Assembly (NCBI RefSeq): GCF_017976235.1
Contig: NZ_JACVHC010000004.1
Coordinates: 62,001 to 126,000 of the forward strand
Direction: 5' to 3'
Length of the DNA stretch: 64,000 bases
Origin: Pseudomonas anatoliensis
Lineage (GTDB): Bacteria; Pseudomonadota; Gammaproteobacteria; Pseudomonadales; Pseudomonadaceae
The notes under the pieces were generated by a model. That model was not told the DNA's origin, searched no databases, and was given only the letters and a program-made list of their open reading frames with translations. Below are positions 47,030-56,696 of this stretch, one piece after another (position 1 is the first letter of the stretch; each line of letters opens with the position of its first letter). The translations under genes and the position numbers were made by a program.

Positions 47030-47515
47030 TCAGATATTCTCCAGGTCCGACCATTCTTCTTCGCTCATCATCTTGTCCAGCTCGACCAGGATCAGCAACT
47101 CGTTGTTCTTGTTGCACACGCCCTGGATGAACTTGGCCGACTCTTCGTTGCCGACGTTTGGCGCCGTTTCGATTTCCGACTGACGCAGATAAACCACTTC
47201 GGCCACGCTGTCGACCATGATGCCGACGACTTGCTTGTCGGCTTCGATGATGACGATACGGGTGTTGTCGCTGATCTCGCCGCTGTTCAGGCCGAAGCGC
47301 TGACGGGTGTCGATCACAGTGACCACGTTACCGCGCAGGTTGATGATGCCCAACACGTAGCTCGGCGCACCTGGCACCGGAGCGATCTCGGTGTAGCGCA
47401 GCACTTCCTGAACGCGCATCACGTTGATGCCGTAGGTTTCGTTGTCCAGCTTGAAGGTTACCCATTGCAGGATCGGATCTTCAGAACCCTTTGCCGCCGT
47501 CGCCTTGTCGTTCAT
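47030..47515 (-). CDS. cheW: Chemotaxis adaptor CheW
   Basis: Couples receptors to CheA. The 161 residues are a single CheW domain: LQWVTFKLDNETYGINVMRV, VLGIINLRGNVVTVIDTRQR and VCNKNNELLILVELDKM. It follows parP by 74 bp in the che/mot operon. Confidence 0.97.
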   Translation of the reverse strand: MNDKATAAKGSEDPILQWVTFKLDNETYGINVMRVQEVLRYTEIAPVPGAPSYVLGIINLRGNVVTVIDTRQRFGLNSGEISDNTRIVIIEADKQVVGIMVDSVAEVVYLRQSEIETAPNVGNEESAKFIQGVCNKNNELLILVELDKMMSEEEWSDLENI

Positions 47516-47589
47516 ACCCTAGCCCCTCGAAGTACCGCGTGTGGCGGTTTATGTTTCGTTTTCCGGCATATCGAAGCCGGTACTGTCTG

Positions 47590-48534
47590 TTATGTCGGTT
47601 TGTGGTTCGGCTTACTGCCGGGCATGTGCTTTGCCCCGCCGCTGGCGATCAACTCGGCAAGAGCTGCGACATCGAGCAAGGCGCACATGTGTTCAATCAC
47701 GGTGCCGGCAAGCCATGGCCGCTGACCCCGGTGACTTCTCCATTTGATTTCATTCGGATCAAGACGCAACGAACGACTGACCTGATGCACCGCCAGGCCC
47801 CACTCGTAACCTTGTACCGAAATCACGTACTGCAAGCCCTGACGGAAGTCATCGCGATAGCGATCCGGCATGACCCAGCGCGCGGTGTCCAAAACTTTCA
47901 GGTTGCCGGCCTGGCTCGGCAGAATCCCGAGGAACCATTCCGGCTGACCGAACAGCGGCGTCAGCTCGTGACCGGCCAGCGAGTAGATCGAACCCAGGCA
48001 GACCAGTGGCACGGCCAGGGTCAATCCGGCGACATCGAACAGCAGGCATTCGAAAGCTTCTGAGGCCCAGGCCGGACGGCCGTCGGTGTCGACCGGCGGC
48101 GGTGTGTTGCTTGGCGGCAGATGCACTTCCACCAGCGGCGTGACGAGCGCTTGAACAACCGGTTCGGCCGCTGGTGCTTCTGGCTCTGGCTCGACGGGTT
48201 CAGGCACAGCTTGCAGCAACTGCGTTTGCAGCAGCGGCGCAAGGGTCGATACCACGCGCACAGGTTCAGCCGTTTCGAGCAACACCACGGGCGCCCTGAC
48301 CACCGGAGCGGGCGCAGCTACCGGCGCAACAGGTCTGGCCGCCTTCTCTGCATCGCGCGCCTGCTCTTCAAGCACCGCCGCCTGGAACTCATCCAGCGCT
48401 TCAGCGCTTTCAATCACTTCAGGCTGGGAAGCGACCTGCACCGGCAACTCGTCGGGGATCTCCTCCAACAAGCTGTCCAGATAGGACTGCAACGCCATCT
48501 GCGGCTTGGAAGTCAACTTCACCGGCCGATTCAT
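47590..48534 (-). CDS. parP: ParP: CheW-domain protein that positions chemosensory arrays
   Basis: 314 residues. A Pro/Ala/Val-rich disordered stretch (60-160) precedes a C-terminal CheW-like domain (about 163-295: FECLLFDVAGLTLAVPLVCL and WRSHRGQRPWLAGTVIEHMC). ParP links CheA arrays to the polar ParC ATPase in Vibrio; in Pseudomonas this gene lies beside the ParA-like parC, as here. ATG 48534 has a GGGGG site at the edge of the REP pair. I call it ParP from context and architecture. Confidence 0.85.
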   Translation of the reverse strand: MNRPVKLTSKPQMALQSYLDSLLEEIPDELPVQVASQPEVIESAEALDEFQAAVLEEQARDAEKAARPVAPVAAPAPVVRAPVVLLETAEPVRVVSTLAPLLQTQLLQAVPEPVEPEPEAPAAEPVVQALVTPLVEVHLPPSNTPPPVDTDGRPAWASEAFECLLFDVAGLTLAVPLVCLGSIYSLAGHELTPLFGQPEWFLGILPSQAGNLKVLDTARWVMPDRYRDDFRQGLQYVISVQGYEWGLAVHQVSRSLRLDPNEIKWRSHRGQRPWLAGTVIEHMCALLDVAALAELIASGGAKHMPGSKPNHKPT

Positions 48535-48540
48535 ACACAA

Positions 48541-48640
48541 CCCCCTGTAGGAGCTGCGGAACGCTGCGATCTTTTGATCTTTTCAGAAGCGCTGCAAAGC
48601 CAGATCAAAAGATCGCAGCCTGCGGCAGCTCCTACAGAGG
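48541..48640. repeat. REP pair, family B, in the parC-parP gap
   Basis: Inverted family-B doublet filling most of the 117-bp gap between two co-directional genes of the chemotaxis operon. One arm has a variant core (CTGCGGAACGCTGCG). Its end supplies the G-rich ribosome-binding site of parP. Confidence 0.92.
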
Positions 48641-48651
48641 GCAAAATCATC

Positions 48652-49440
48652 TCAAGCCACCTGCGCAACAAGTTGTTGCGCCAACAGATGCTTGAGCAGC
48701 GCGCGGTAAGCCAGCACGCCACGACTCTTGCCGTCGAATTGCGAAGGTGTGACACCCGCGCGGCTGGCGTCGCGCAGACGCGTATCGACCGGGATGTAAC
48801 CCTGCCAGATATCGTCGGGAAATTTGTCGCGCAGCACGCGCAAGGTATGCATCGAGGCCTGCGTGCGACGGTCGAACAACGTCGGCACGATGCTGAACGG
48901 CAGCGCCTGCTTGCGCGAGCGGTTGATCATCGCCAGCGTGTTGACCATGCGCTCCAGGCCTTTGACGGCCAGGTGTTCGGTTTGCACCGGGATCACTAGT
49001 TGCTGGCTCGCCGCGAGGGCGTTGACCATCAGCACACCGAGCAACGGCGGGCTGTCGATGACGGCATAATCAAAGTCCTGCCACAACTGCGCCAGACTCT
49101 TGGCGATCACCAGCCCCAAGCCACTTTGCCCCGGCGACTGGCGCTCAAGCGTCGCCAGTGCGGTGCTCGAGGGCAGCAGGGAAATGCGTTCGTCACTGGT
49201 CGACAGCAGCAACTGCCCGGGCAAGCCTTGCGGCACGCTGCCCTTGTGCAGGAACAGGTCGTAGTTGCTGTGTTCCAGGCTGTCGGGGTCATAGCCGAAA
49301 TAGCTGGTCATCGAGCCGTGCGGGTCGAGATCGACCACGACCACGCGCTTGCCCGCCTCGGCCAGCAATCCGGCTAAAGCGATGGAAGAGGTGGTTTTAC
49401 CGACCCCACCCTTTTGATTGGCGACTGCCCAGACTCTCAT
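48652..49440 (-). CDS. parC: ParC: ParA-like ATPase for polar chemotaxis array localisation
   Basis: 262 residues. Deviant Walker A KGGVGKT at 10-16, switch-type VVVDLDPHGSMTSYFG and IDSPPLLGVLMVNAL identify the ParA/MinD superfamily. The location between motD and parP marks it as the array-positioning ParC (Soj-like) rather than chromosomal ParA. ATG 49440 is the natural start. Confidence 0.9.
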   Translation of the reverse strand: MRVWAVANQKGGVGKTTSSIALAGLLAEAGKRVVVVDLDPHGSMTSYFGYDPDSLEHSNYDLFLHKGSVPQGLPGQLLLSTSDERISLLPSSTALATLERQSPGQSGLGLVIAKSLAQLWQDFDYAVIDSPPLLGVLMVNALAASQQLVIPVQTEHLAVKGLERMVNTLAMINRSRKQALPFSIVPTLFDRRTQASMHTLRVLRDKFPDDIWQGYIPVDTRLRDASRAGVTPSQFDGKSRGVLAYRALLKHLLAQQLVAQVA

Positions 49441-49483
49441 TCAGTTCGTTCCTCCCGACCGAGATGCTCGGCCGAGACATGGC

Positions 49484-50374
49484 TCAGCGTATTAATGCGG
49501 GTGACGGAGAATTGACGGCACTCTCGCGTCCCGGCGTCTTGACCGGGGTCGGTGCAGTTTGTGTGCCAGCGCGCTTCAGTGCGGCATCCGGTTGCGCATG
49601 AGCGGTTCCGGTACCCGTCAGGCTGCGGCGCACATCCAGATTGCGCGACACCACCAGCACCACGCGACGGTTTTTCCCCCGGCCTTCGGCGGTAGCGTTA
49701 TTCGCCACTGGCTGGAATTCGCCGTAGCCCACCGAGGCCAGTCGGCCAGGGTTGACGCCCTGCATCGCCAGCATGCGCACGATGCTCGCCGAGCGCGCCG
49801 AGGACAGCTCCCAGTTGGTCGGGTACTGCGCGGTGCGGATCGGCTGGTCGTCGGTAAAACCTTCGACGTGGATCGGGTTGTCGAACGGTTTGAGGATCGC
49901 GGCAACCTTGTCGATGATGTTGAAGGCGATGTCGCTCGGCATGGCGTCACCGCTGCCGAACAACAGGCTGGAGTTGAGTTCGATCTCGACCCACAACTCA
50001 TTGCCGCGCACAGTCATCTGATTGGAGCTGATCAGGTCACCGAACGCGGCACTGATGTCGTCGGCAATGCTTTTCAGCGGATCACTGCCGCCGGCGATAC
50101 CGGCGTCAATCTGTTCGGCGTCCTTGACCAGCGGCTTGGCCGGGGTCACGGTCTTCGGTCGCTCGTCGCCAATCGGAATCGGCTTGAGCGCGCGGTCGGA
50201 GTCGGTGAAGACCCCGACCAGCGCTTCGGAAATTTCCTTGTACTTGCCTTCGTTGATCGACGAGATCGAGTACATCACCACGAAGAAAGCGAACAGCAGC
50301 GTAATGAAGTCGGCGTAGGACACGAGCCAGCGCTCGTGATTAACGTGTTCTTCCTGATGCCTGCGACGAGCCAT
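49484..50374 (-). CDS. motD: Flagellar stator protein MotD (MotB-like)
   Basis: Peptidoglycan-binding stator subunit. 296 residues: one membrane helix (about 17-38) with the proton-binding Asp22 in SYADFITLLFAFFV, a linker, an OmpA-like domain (about 130-250, with EGFTDDQPI and ELSSARSASIVRM), and a Thr/Pro/Ala tail. With MotC it forms the second Pseudomonas stator. Confidence 0.96.
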   Translation of the reverse strand: MARRRHQEEHVNHERWLVSYADFITLLFAFFVVMYSISSINEGKYKEISEALVGVFTDSDRALKPIPIGDERPKTVTPAKPLVKDAEQIDAGIAGGSDPLKSIADDISAAFGDLISSNQMTVRGNELWVEIELNSSLLFGSGDAMPSDIAFNIIDKVAAILKPFDNPIHVEGFTDDQPIRTAQYPTNWELSSARSASIVRMLAMQGVNPGRLASVGYGEFQPVANNATAEGRGKNRRVVLVVSRNLDVRRSLTGTGTAHAQPDAALKRAGTQTAPTPVKTPGRESAVNSPSPALIR

Positions 50375-50389
50375 AGTCCATTACCCCCA

Positions 50390-51130
50390 TCAATCCATGA
50401 AGCCCTGAAGCTTCAGCTCGATAGAACGCGGGTTTTCACCTTCGGCGATCGACAGGATCCCTTCCAACAACATTTCGCGATAACGCGACTGCCGCAACGC
50501 GATGGACTTCAGTTTGGCCGCCACCGGCAACAGGATCAGGTTGGCACTGGCCACACCATAGATCGTCGCAACGAACGCCACGGCAATGCCGCTGCCCAGT
50601 TGCGTCGGATCGGCGAGGTTGCCCATCACGTGGATCAAGCCCATTACCGCGCCGATGATGCCGATGGTTGGCGCGTAGCCGCCCATGCTTTCAAAGACTT
50701 TGGAAGCTTCGATATCGCGCGCTTCCTGGGTGTAGAAATCCACTTCGAGGATGCTGCGGATCGCTTCCGGCTCGGCGCCATCGACCAGCAGTTGCAGGCC
50801 TTTGCGCGAGTAGTTGTCAGGTTCGGCGTCAGCCACCCCTTCCAGCCCGAGCAAGCCTTCCTTGCGCGCGGTGAGACTCCAGTTGACCACGCGGTCGATA
50901 CCGCCGGCCAGGTCCACACGTGGCGGAAAGAAGATCCACGCGAGGATCTGCATCGCGCGTTTGAACGCGCTCATCGGCGATTGCAACAGCGCGGCACCGA
51001 TGGTGCCGCCTATTACGATCAGTGCCGCCGGGCCGTTGGCCAGCGCACCGAGGTGACCACCTTCCAGGTAGTTGCCGCCGATGATGGCGACGAACGCCAT
51101 GATGATCCCGATAAGGCTTAGAACATCCAT
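50390..51130 (-). CDS. motC: Flagellar stator protein MotC (MotA-like)
   Basis: Proton-channel stator subunit of 246 residues with four helices. [20 protein letters not shown] is helix 1; GGYAPTIGIIGAVMGLIHVM and LADPTQLGSGIAVAFVATIY are the conserved helices 3-4. ATG 51130 shares one base with the cheB stop (TGATG); the frame to 51139 is not used. Confidence 0.96.
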   Translation of the reverse strand: MDVLSLIGIIMAFVAIIGGNYLEGGHLGALANGPAALIVIGGTIGAALLQSPMSAFKRAMQILAWIFFPPRVDLAGGIDRVVNWSLTARKEGLLGLEGVADAEPDNYSRKGLQLLVDGAEPEAIRSILEVDFYTQEARDIEASKVFESMGGYAPTIGIIGAVMGLIHVMGNLADPTQLGSGIAVAFVATIYGVASANLILLPVAAKLKSIALRQSRYREMLLEGILSIAEGENPRSIELKLQGFMD

Positions 51131-52281
51131 CAGATACACGCCTCGACGATGTGCTTGCCGATGTCGTCCAGACCGTACACCGCATCAGCGAGGTCGGCTT
51201 TGACGATGGCCATCGGCATGCCGTAGATCACGCAGCTTGCTTCGTCCTGCGCCCATACCGAACTGCCGCCCTGCTTGAGCAGGCGCGCGCCTTCACGGCC
51301 GTCGGCGCCCATGCCGGTCAGCACGACCGCCAGAACTTTGTCGCCGTACGACTTGGCTGCAGAACCGAAGGTGATGTCCACGCACGGCTTGTAGTTCAGA
51401 CGCTCGTCGCCCGGCAGGATTTTCACCGCGCCACGGCCGTCGATCATCATTTGCTTGCCGCCGGGTGCCAACAGCGCCAGGCCAGGACGCAGGATGTCGC
51501 CATCCTCGGCTTCCTTGACGGAGATGCGGCAGAGCTTGTCCAGACGTTCGGCAAAGGCTTTGGTGAACGCCGCCGGCATGTGCTGGATCAGCACGATCGG
51601 CGCCGGAAAATTCGCCGGCAACTGCGTCAGCACGCGTTGCAGGGCAACCGGGCCGCCAGTCGAAGTACCGATGGCGACCAGTTTGTAAGCCTTGCGTTTC
51701 GGTGCCGGCGACGAAGCACTGGCAGCCGGCGCGCGCGTCGGTGCCGGAACAGGTGCCGGGCGTACCGGTGCGCTGCTGGTGTGGCTGCTGTGGCTGCTGT
51801 AACTCGATGCGGCCGGGGCCGGTGTCGGTGCAGGTGCTGGAGCTGCAACAGGTGCAGGTGTGCTGTAAGCACTGAAACGACGATTACTGCGCGAGATGCT
51901 ATGCACCTTTTCGCACAGCAGTTGCTTGACCTTCTCGGGGTTACGCGAGATGTCTTCGAAATTCTTCGGCAGGAAATCCACCGCGCCGGCGTCCAGCGCA
52001 TCCAGGGTTACCCGGGCGCCTTCGTGGGTCAGCGAGGAGAACATCAACACCGGGGTCGGGCAGCGCTGCATGATGTGCCGCACTGCCGTGATGCCGTCCA
52101 TCATCGGCATCTCGTAGTCCATGGTGATCACGTCAGGCTTGAGCGCCATGGCCTGATCGATCGCCTCTTTACCGTTGGTTGCCGTACCGACAACCTGGAT
52201 GCTCGGATCCGCTGAAAGAATTTCCGAGACGCGGCGGCGGAAAAAACCCGAATCGTCCACCACCAGGACTTTGACTGCCAT
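51130..52281 (-). CDS. cheB: Chemotaxis methylesterase/deamidase CheB
   Basis: Demethylates receptors after phosphorylation by CheA. 383 residues: receiver domain with Asp9, Asp10 and phospho-acceptor Asp55 ([10 protein letters not shown]), a long Pro/Ala/Ser linker (about 140-190), and the catalytic domain with the Ser-His-Asp triad in [17 protein letters not shown] and [12 protein letters not shown] 52281 has a GGAG site. Confidence 0.97.
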   Translation of the reverse strand: MAVKVLVVDDSGFFRRRVSEILSADPSIQVVGTATNGKEAIDQAMALKPDVITMDYEMPMMDGITAVRHIMQRCPTPVLMFSSLTHEGARVTLDALDAGAVDFLPKNFEDISRNPEKVKQLLCEKVHSISRSNRRFSAYSTPAPVAAPAPAPTPAPAASSYSSHSSHTSSAPVRPAPVPAPTRAPAASASSPAPKRKAYKLVAIGTSTGGPVALQRVLTQLPANFPAPIVLIQHMPAAFTKAFAERLDKLCRISVKEAEDGDILRPGLALLAPGGKQMMIDGRGAVKILPGDERLNYKPCVDITFGSAAKSYGDKVLAVVLTGMGADGREGARLLKQGGSSVWAQDEASCVIYGMPMAIVKADLADAVYGLDDIGKHIVEACI

Positions 52282-52330
52282 AAACACTCCATTAGGTGCA
52301 GCGGGACGCTATCGCCCCGCCGCCCCGGAT

Positions 52331-54568
52331 TCAAATACGCCGTGCGGCGTAACGCTTGAGCATGCTCGGAACATCAAGGATCAGCGCGATACGGCCGTCA
52401 CCAGTGATGGTGGCGCCGGACATGCCCGGAGTGCCCTGAAGCATTTTGCCCAATGGCTTGATGACAACTTCTTCCTGGCCGACCAGTTGATCGACGACGA
52501 AGCCGATCCGCTGGGTGCCCACCGAAAGGATCACCACATGGCCTTCGCGCTGCTCTTCGTGAGCGGCGGAGCTGACCAGCCAGCGCTTGAGGTAGAACAA
52601 TGGCAAGGCCTTGTCCCGCACGATCACCACTTCCTGACCGTCGACGACGTTGGTGGTCGACAGGTCGAGGTGGAAGATTTCGTTGACGTTGACCAGCGGG
52701 AACGCAAACGCCTGATTGCCCAGCATGACCATCAGCGTCGGCATGATCGCCAAGGTCAACGGCACCTTGATGACGATCTTCGAGCCCTGGCCCTTGGTCG
52801 AGTAGATGTTGATCGAACCGTTGAGCTGGGAAATCTTGGTCTTCACCACGTCCATGCCGACACCGCGGCCGGACACGTCGGAGATCTCGGTCTTGGTCGA
52901 GAACCCAGGGGCGAAGATCAGGTTGTAGCACTCGGTATCGCTCAGGCGATCGGCTGCATCCTTGTCCATCACACCGCGTTTTACCGCGATGGCGCGCAGG
53001 ACGTTCGGGTCCATGCCTTTGCCGTCATCGGAAATCGACAGCAGGATGTGATCGCCTTCCTGTTCGGCGGCCAGCACCACTTTGCCGCCACGGGCCTTGC
53101 CCGAAGCTTCGCGTTCTTCCGGCGACTCGATGCCGTGGTCGACCGCGTTGCGCACCAAGTGGACCAGCGGATCGGCCAGGGCCTCGACAAGGTTTTTGTC
53201 GAGGTCGGTTTCTTCGCCGACCAGTTCCAGGTTGATTTCTTTCTTGAGCTGACGAGCCAGGTCGCGAACCAGACGCGGGAAGCGCCCGAAGACTTTCTTG
53301 ATCGGTTGCATCCGCGTTTTCATCACCGCGGTCTGCAAGTCAGCCGTGACCACGTCGAGGTTCGACACAGCCTTTTGCATGGCTTCGTCGCCGCTGTTAA
53401 GACCCAGGCGCACCAGACGGTTACGCACCAGCACCAGCTCGCCGACCATGTTCATGATTTCGTCGAGACGCGCAGTGTCGACGCGCACGGTGGTTTCGGC
53501 TTCGCTGGCCGGTTTTTCCGGCGGTGGCGCGGCTGGCGCACGGGCCGGAGCCGGTGCAGCAGCGGCCGCAGGTTTTGGCGATTCGGCTTTCGGCGCAGGC
53601 TTGGGCGCTGCGGCGGGGGCCTTGGCGGCAGGCATTGCGACGGCGGCAGTGCTGCCGGCAGACGCGGTACCCACTTCAGTGAACTTGCCTTTGCCGTGCA
53701 ATTCGTCGAGCAGCGATTCGAATTCGTGATCGCTGATCAGGTCGCTACCGGCCGCAGCCGCCGCCGGGGCAGCAGGCGCAGGCACCGCGGCAATCGCCGA
53801 TTCCAGCGCATCAACGGCAAAGTTGCCCTTGCCGTGCAACTGATCGAGCAGCGCTTCGAATTCGTCGTCGGTGATGTCCGAGCTGTCGCCCTTGGCCGGG
53901 GCCGCAGGGGCCGCCGCCGCTGGGGCCACAGCATCAACCGCGAACTGGCCTTTGCCGTGCAGTTGATCGAGCAACGACTCGAACTCGGCATCGGTGATTT
54001 CATCGCTGGCCGCTTCGGTTGCAGCAGGCGCAGCGGCAGCCGCCGGGGCTTCGGCCTGCGCCTTGACGGCGTTCAGCGAGTCCAGCAACTGTTCAAATTC
54101 GTTATCGGTGATGTCGCCCGAATCGCTTTCGGCAACCGGTGCCTCAACGACTTCTTCAACCGCGACGGCATCAGCCGCTTGCGGCTCGGCCAAGCGCGCC
54201 AGGGCGGCCAGCAGTTCAGGCGTAGCCGCCGTAATCGGGCTGCGCTCGCGCACTTCGGTGAACATGCCGTTCACCGCATCCAGTGCTTCGAGGACAACGT
54301 CCATCAGTTCTGAATCAACGCGACGCTCACCCTTTCGCAGGATGTCGAACACGTTTTCGGCGATGTGACAGCACTCAACCAGCTCATTGAGCTGAAGGAA
54401 GCCGGCGCCCCCTTTTACAGTGTGGAAACCGCGAAAAATTGCGTTGAGCAGATCAGCATCATCCGGGCGGCTTTCCAGCTCGACCAATTGTTCTGACAGC
54501 TGCTCAAGAATCTCGCCGGCCTCAACCAGGAAATCCTGAAGGATCTCTTCATCGGCGCCGAAGCTCAT
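52331..54568 (-). CDS. cheA: Chemotaxis histidine kinase CheA with four-copy linker repeat
   Basis: Phosphorylates CheY and CheB in response to receptors. 745 residues: P1 Hpt domain with His49 (FHTVKGGAGF), a long Ala/Pro linker, P3 dimerisation (about 370-430), P4 ATPase (HLVRNAVDHGIESPEER, DDGKGMDP, GRGVGMDVV), and P5 CheW-like (about 615-740). The linker holds four copies of a D-x-ITD-x-EFE-x-LLD-x-L type motif at residues 152-165, 190-209, 231-250 and 276-296; the last three end in HGKGxF. No canonical P2 domain is evident, so these may be the docking sites. Confidence 0.97.
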   Translation of the reverse strand: MSFGADEEILQDFLVEAGEILEQLSEQLVELESRPDDADLLNAIFRGFHTVKGGAGFLQLNELVECCHIAENVFDILRKGERRVDSELMDVVLEALDAVNGMFTEVRERSPITAATPELLAALARLAEPQAADAVAVEEVVEAPVAESDSGDITDNEFEQLLDSLNAVKAQAEAPAAAAAPAATEAASDEITDAEFESLLDQLHGKGQFAVDAVAPAAAAPAAPAKGDSSDITDDEFEALLDQLHGKGNFAVDALESAIAAVPAPAAPAAAAAGSDLISDHEFESLLDELHGKGKFTEVGTASAGSTAAVAMPAAKAPAAAPKPAPKAESPKPAAAAAPAPARAPAAPPPEKPASEAETTVRVDTARLDEIMNMVGELVLVRNRLVRLGLNSGDEAMQKAVSNLDVVTADLQTAVMKTRMQPIKKVFGRFPRLVRDLARQLKKEINLELVGEETDLDKNLVEALADPLVHLVRNAVDHGIESPEEREASGKARGGKVVLAAEQEGDHILLSISDDGKGMDPNVLRAIAVKRGVMDKDAADRLSDTECYNLIFAPGFSTKTEISDVSGRGVGMDVVKTKISQLNGSINIYSTKGQGSKIVIKVPLTLAIMPTLMVMLGNQAFAFPLVNVNEIFHLDLSTTNVVDGQEVVIVRDKALPLFYLKRWLVSSAAHEEQREGHVVILSVGTQRIGFVVDQLVGQEEVVIKPLGKMLQGTPGMSGATITGDGRIALILDVPSMLKRYAARRI

Positions 54569-54605
54569 TAAGGGGGTGCTCCTAACAGGTCTAAAAACCT
54601 AAACT

Positions 54606-55394
54606 TCAAAATCCAAGGCTGGATAGCAAATCGTCCACATCGTCCTGACCGGACACAACGTCTTCTCGTTTATCGGCATGAATCTGCGGACCTTCACCCT
54701 GCGAGAGATGTTTTTGTGGATCTTTTTCAGCGAGCATCGCCGCACGGTCATGTTCGATGCCCGCAAAGCGGTCCACCTGACTGGCCATGAGCACGAGTTT
54801 GAGCAAATTGCTTTCGACTTCGGTGACCAGTTGGGTCACACGCTTGATCACCTGACCGGTGAGGTCCTGATAATCCTGAGCCAGCAGGATGTCGTTCAGA
54901 TTGCTCGACACCGCACGGTTACCCGTGGTGCTGCGTGACAGAAAACCGTCGACCCGGCGCGCCAGTTCACGGAACTCTTCAGCCCCGACTTCACGACGCA
55001 TGAAACGACCCCAATCGGTACTCAAGGCCTGGGCTTCCTCAGCCAGACCATTGACCACCGGCGTGGCGTTTTCCACCAGATCCATGGTGCGGTTGGCCGC
55101 GGCTTCCGTCAGCTTGACCACATAGCCCAGGCGTTCGGTGGCGTCGGTAATTTGCGACACTTCCTCGGCCTGCGGCATGTTCGGATCAATCTGGAAATTG
55201 ACGATCGCACTGTGCAGTTCACGTGTGAGCTTGCCAACTTCCTGGTACAGGCCACGGTCACGGGTCTGATTGAGCTCATGGATCAATTGCACAGCGTCGC
55301 CGAACCTGCCCTTTTCAAGGCTTTCGACCAGTTCGACCGCATGTTTTTTCAGGGTCGATTCAAAATCGCCCTGTGAAGATTCGTTGTGGTCCAT
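54606..55394 (-). CDS. cheZ: CheY-P phosphatase CheZ
   Basis: Dephosphorylates CheY-P. 262 residues, a long helical hairpin; the conserved block AQDYQDLTGQVIKRV at 172-186 holds the phosphatase residues, and the C-terminal DDVDDLLSSLGF is the CheY-binding helix. It is flanked by cheY and cheA. Confidence 0.97.
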   Translation of the reverse strand: MDHNESSQGDFESTLKKHAVELVESLEKGRFGDAVQLIHELNQTRDRGLYQEVGKLTRELHSAIVNFQIDPNMPQAEEVSQITDATERLGYVVKLTEAAANRTMDLVENATPVVNGLAEEAQALSTDWGRFMRREVGAEEFRELARRVDGFLSRSTTGNRAVSSNLNDILLAQDYQDLTGQVIKRVTQLVTEVESNLLKLVLMASQVDRFAGIEHDRAAMLAEKDPQKHLSQGEGPQIHADKREDVVSGQDDVDDLLSSLGF

Positions 55395-55416
55395 AGCTCC
55401 CCCGTGGCGCAGTTTC

Positions 55417-55788
55417 TCAACCGATGCGTTCGAAAATCTTCTCGATTTTGTCTTTCAACGCCTGGGCCGTGAAGGGTTTCACCACATAGCCGTTTACACC
55501 GGCCTGGGCTGCTTCAATGATCTGTTCGCGCTTGGCTTCAGCGGTCACCATCAGCACTGGCAGGTGCTTGAGTTTTTCATCGGCACGCACGTGACGCAGC
55601 AGGTCGATACCGGTCATGCCCGGCATGTTCCAGTCCGTTACCAGAAAGTCGATGCTGCCGCTGTTGAGAACCGGAATGGCGGTAATGCCATCGTCAGCCT
55701 CGACGGTGTTGGTGAACCCCAGATCGCGCAGCAGGTTCTTGATGATCCGCCGCATCGTTGAGAAGTCATCAACGATGAGGATTTTCAT
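55417..55788 (-). CDS. cheY: Chemotaxis response regulator CheY
   Basis: Single receiver domain that binds the flagellar switch when phosphorylated. 123 residues: Asp7/Asp8 (metal), phospho-acceptor Asp52 (VTDWNMPG), Thr82 and Lys104 (VVKPF) are all present. [15 protein letters not shown] fixes ATG 55788; a TTG eight codons upstream is rejected. It lies 22 bp before cheZ. Confidence 0.97.
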   Translation of the reverse strand: MKILIVDDFSTMRRIIKNLLRDLGFTNTVEADDGITAIPVLNSGSIDFLVTDWNMPGMTGIDLLRHVRADEKLKHLPVLMVTAEAKREQIIEAAQAGVNGYVVKPFTAQALKDKIEKIFERIG

Positions 55789-55935
55789 GTTCTTGTCCAA
55801 TTCGACCTCCAAGCAGTCTTAAACGCGCCCAGCACCTGGACGCGCCATTTCATTCAATCCGGCGTAACACTCAAAGACTGTCTGGAGCACAACAGAGCAA
55901 GACCGGTGCCGTTCATCACCGCACCAGCCTCGTTC

Positions 55936-55953
55936 GCAGTGTCCCCACACTGC
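55936..55953 (-). promoter_or_regulatory. Small hairpin after fliA
   Basis: GCAGTGT, a four-base loop and ACACTGC form a perfect 7-bp stem starting three bases past the fliA stop. There is no T tract, so it is not a full intrinsic terminator. It may stabilise or separate fliA from cheYZ mRNA. The remaining 147 bp to cheY shows no clear promoter. Confidence 0.45.
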
Positions 55954-55955
55954 CT

Positions 55956-56696
55956 TCAGCGCGCTCGCCACTCCCCCAAACGCCCCCGCAAACGGGCCGC
56001 GCACTGGCTGTGTAACTGGCTGACCCGCGACTCACTGACGCCAAGGACTTCACCGATCTCCTTGAGGTTCAGCTCTTCGTCGTAGTACAGCGCCAACACC
56101 AGTCGCTCACGCTCCGGCAAATTGGCAATCGCGTCCGCCAGCGCTGCCTGGAAGCGTTCATCTTCCAGATCGCGTGACGGCTCAAGATGAGCACTCGCGC
56201 CATCCTCGTGCAGCCCTTCGTGTTCGCCGTCCTGCAACAGGTCGTCGAAACTGAACAGGCGGCTGCCCAAGGTGTCATTCAAAATCCCGTAATAATCATC
56301 GAGACTCAATTGGAGTTCGGCCGCAACTTCGTGATCTTTAGCATCACGGCCGGTTTTAGCTTCAATTGAGCGAATTGCGTCGCTGACCATACGGGTATTG
56401 CGGTGAACCGAGCGTGGCGCCCAGTCCCCTTTGCGCACTTCGTCGAGCATCGCGCCGCGGATTCGAATGCCCGCGTACGTTTCGAAACTGGCGCCTTTGC
56501 TGGCGTCATATTTGGTCGAGACTTCGAGCAGGCCGATCATCCCGGCCTGGATCAGGTCTTCGACCTGCACACTCGCCGGCAACCGTGCCAGCAAGTGGTA
56601 GGCAATGCGTTTGACCAGTGGCGCATAACGCTCGATCAACTCGTACTGCGCATCACGTGCCGACTTCTTGTAATAGTTCATACCGCTTGCGGTCAT
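55956..56696 (-). CDS. fliA: Flagellar sigma factor FliA (sigma-28)
   Basis: Directs late flagellar and chemotaxis genes. 246 residues: region 2 (VEDLIQAGMIGLLEVSTKYD, FETYAGIRIRGAMLDEVRKG), region 3, and a region 4 HTH (LKEIGEVLGVSESRVSQLHS). ATG 56696 overlaps the fleN stop by four bases; a second ATG five codons later is possible. Confidence 0.97.
   Translation of the reverse strand: MTASGMNYYKKSARDAQYELIERYAPLVKRIAYHLLARLPASVQVEDLIQAGMIGLLEVSTKYDASKGASFETYAGIRIRGAMLDEVRKGDWAPRSVHRNTRMVSDAIRSIEAKTGRDAKDHEVAAELQLSLDDYYGILNDTLGSRLFSFDDLLQDGEHEGLHEDGASAHLEPSRDLEDERFQAALADAIANLPERERLVLALYYDEELNLKEIGEVLGVSESRVSQLHSQCAARLRGRLGEWRAR

Noticed and set aside
52175..54313. 712-codon plus-strand frame opposite cheA
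   Set aside because: Mirror of the Ala/Pro-rich CheA linker and kinase; the Gly/Arg-rich product resembles no protein family.
55789..55955. Sigma-28 (FliA) promoter for cheYZ
   Set aside because: Only a weak GCCGGATTG-like string was seen, without a matching -35; not good enough to call.
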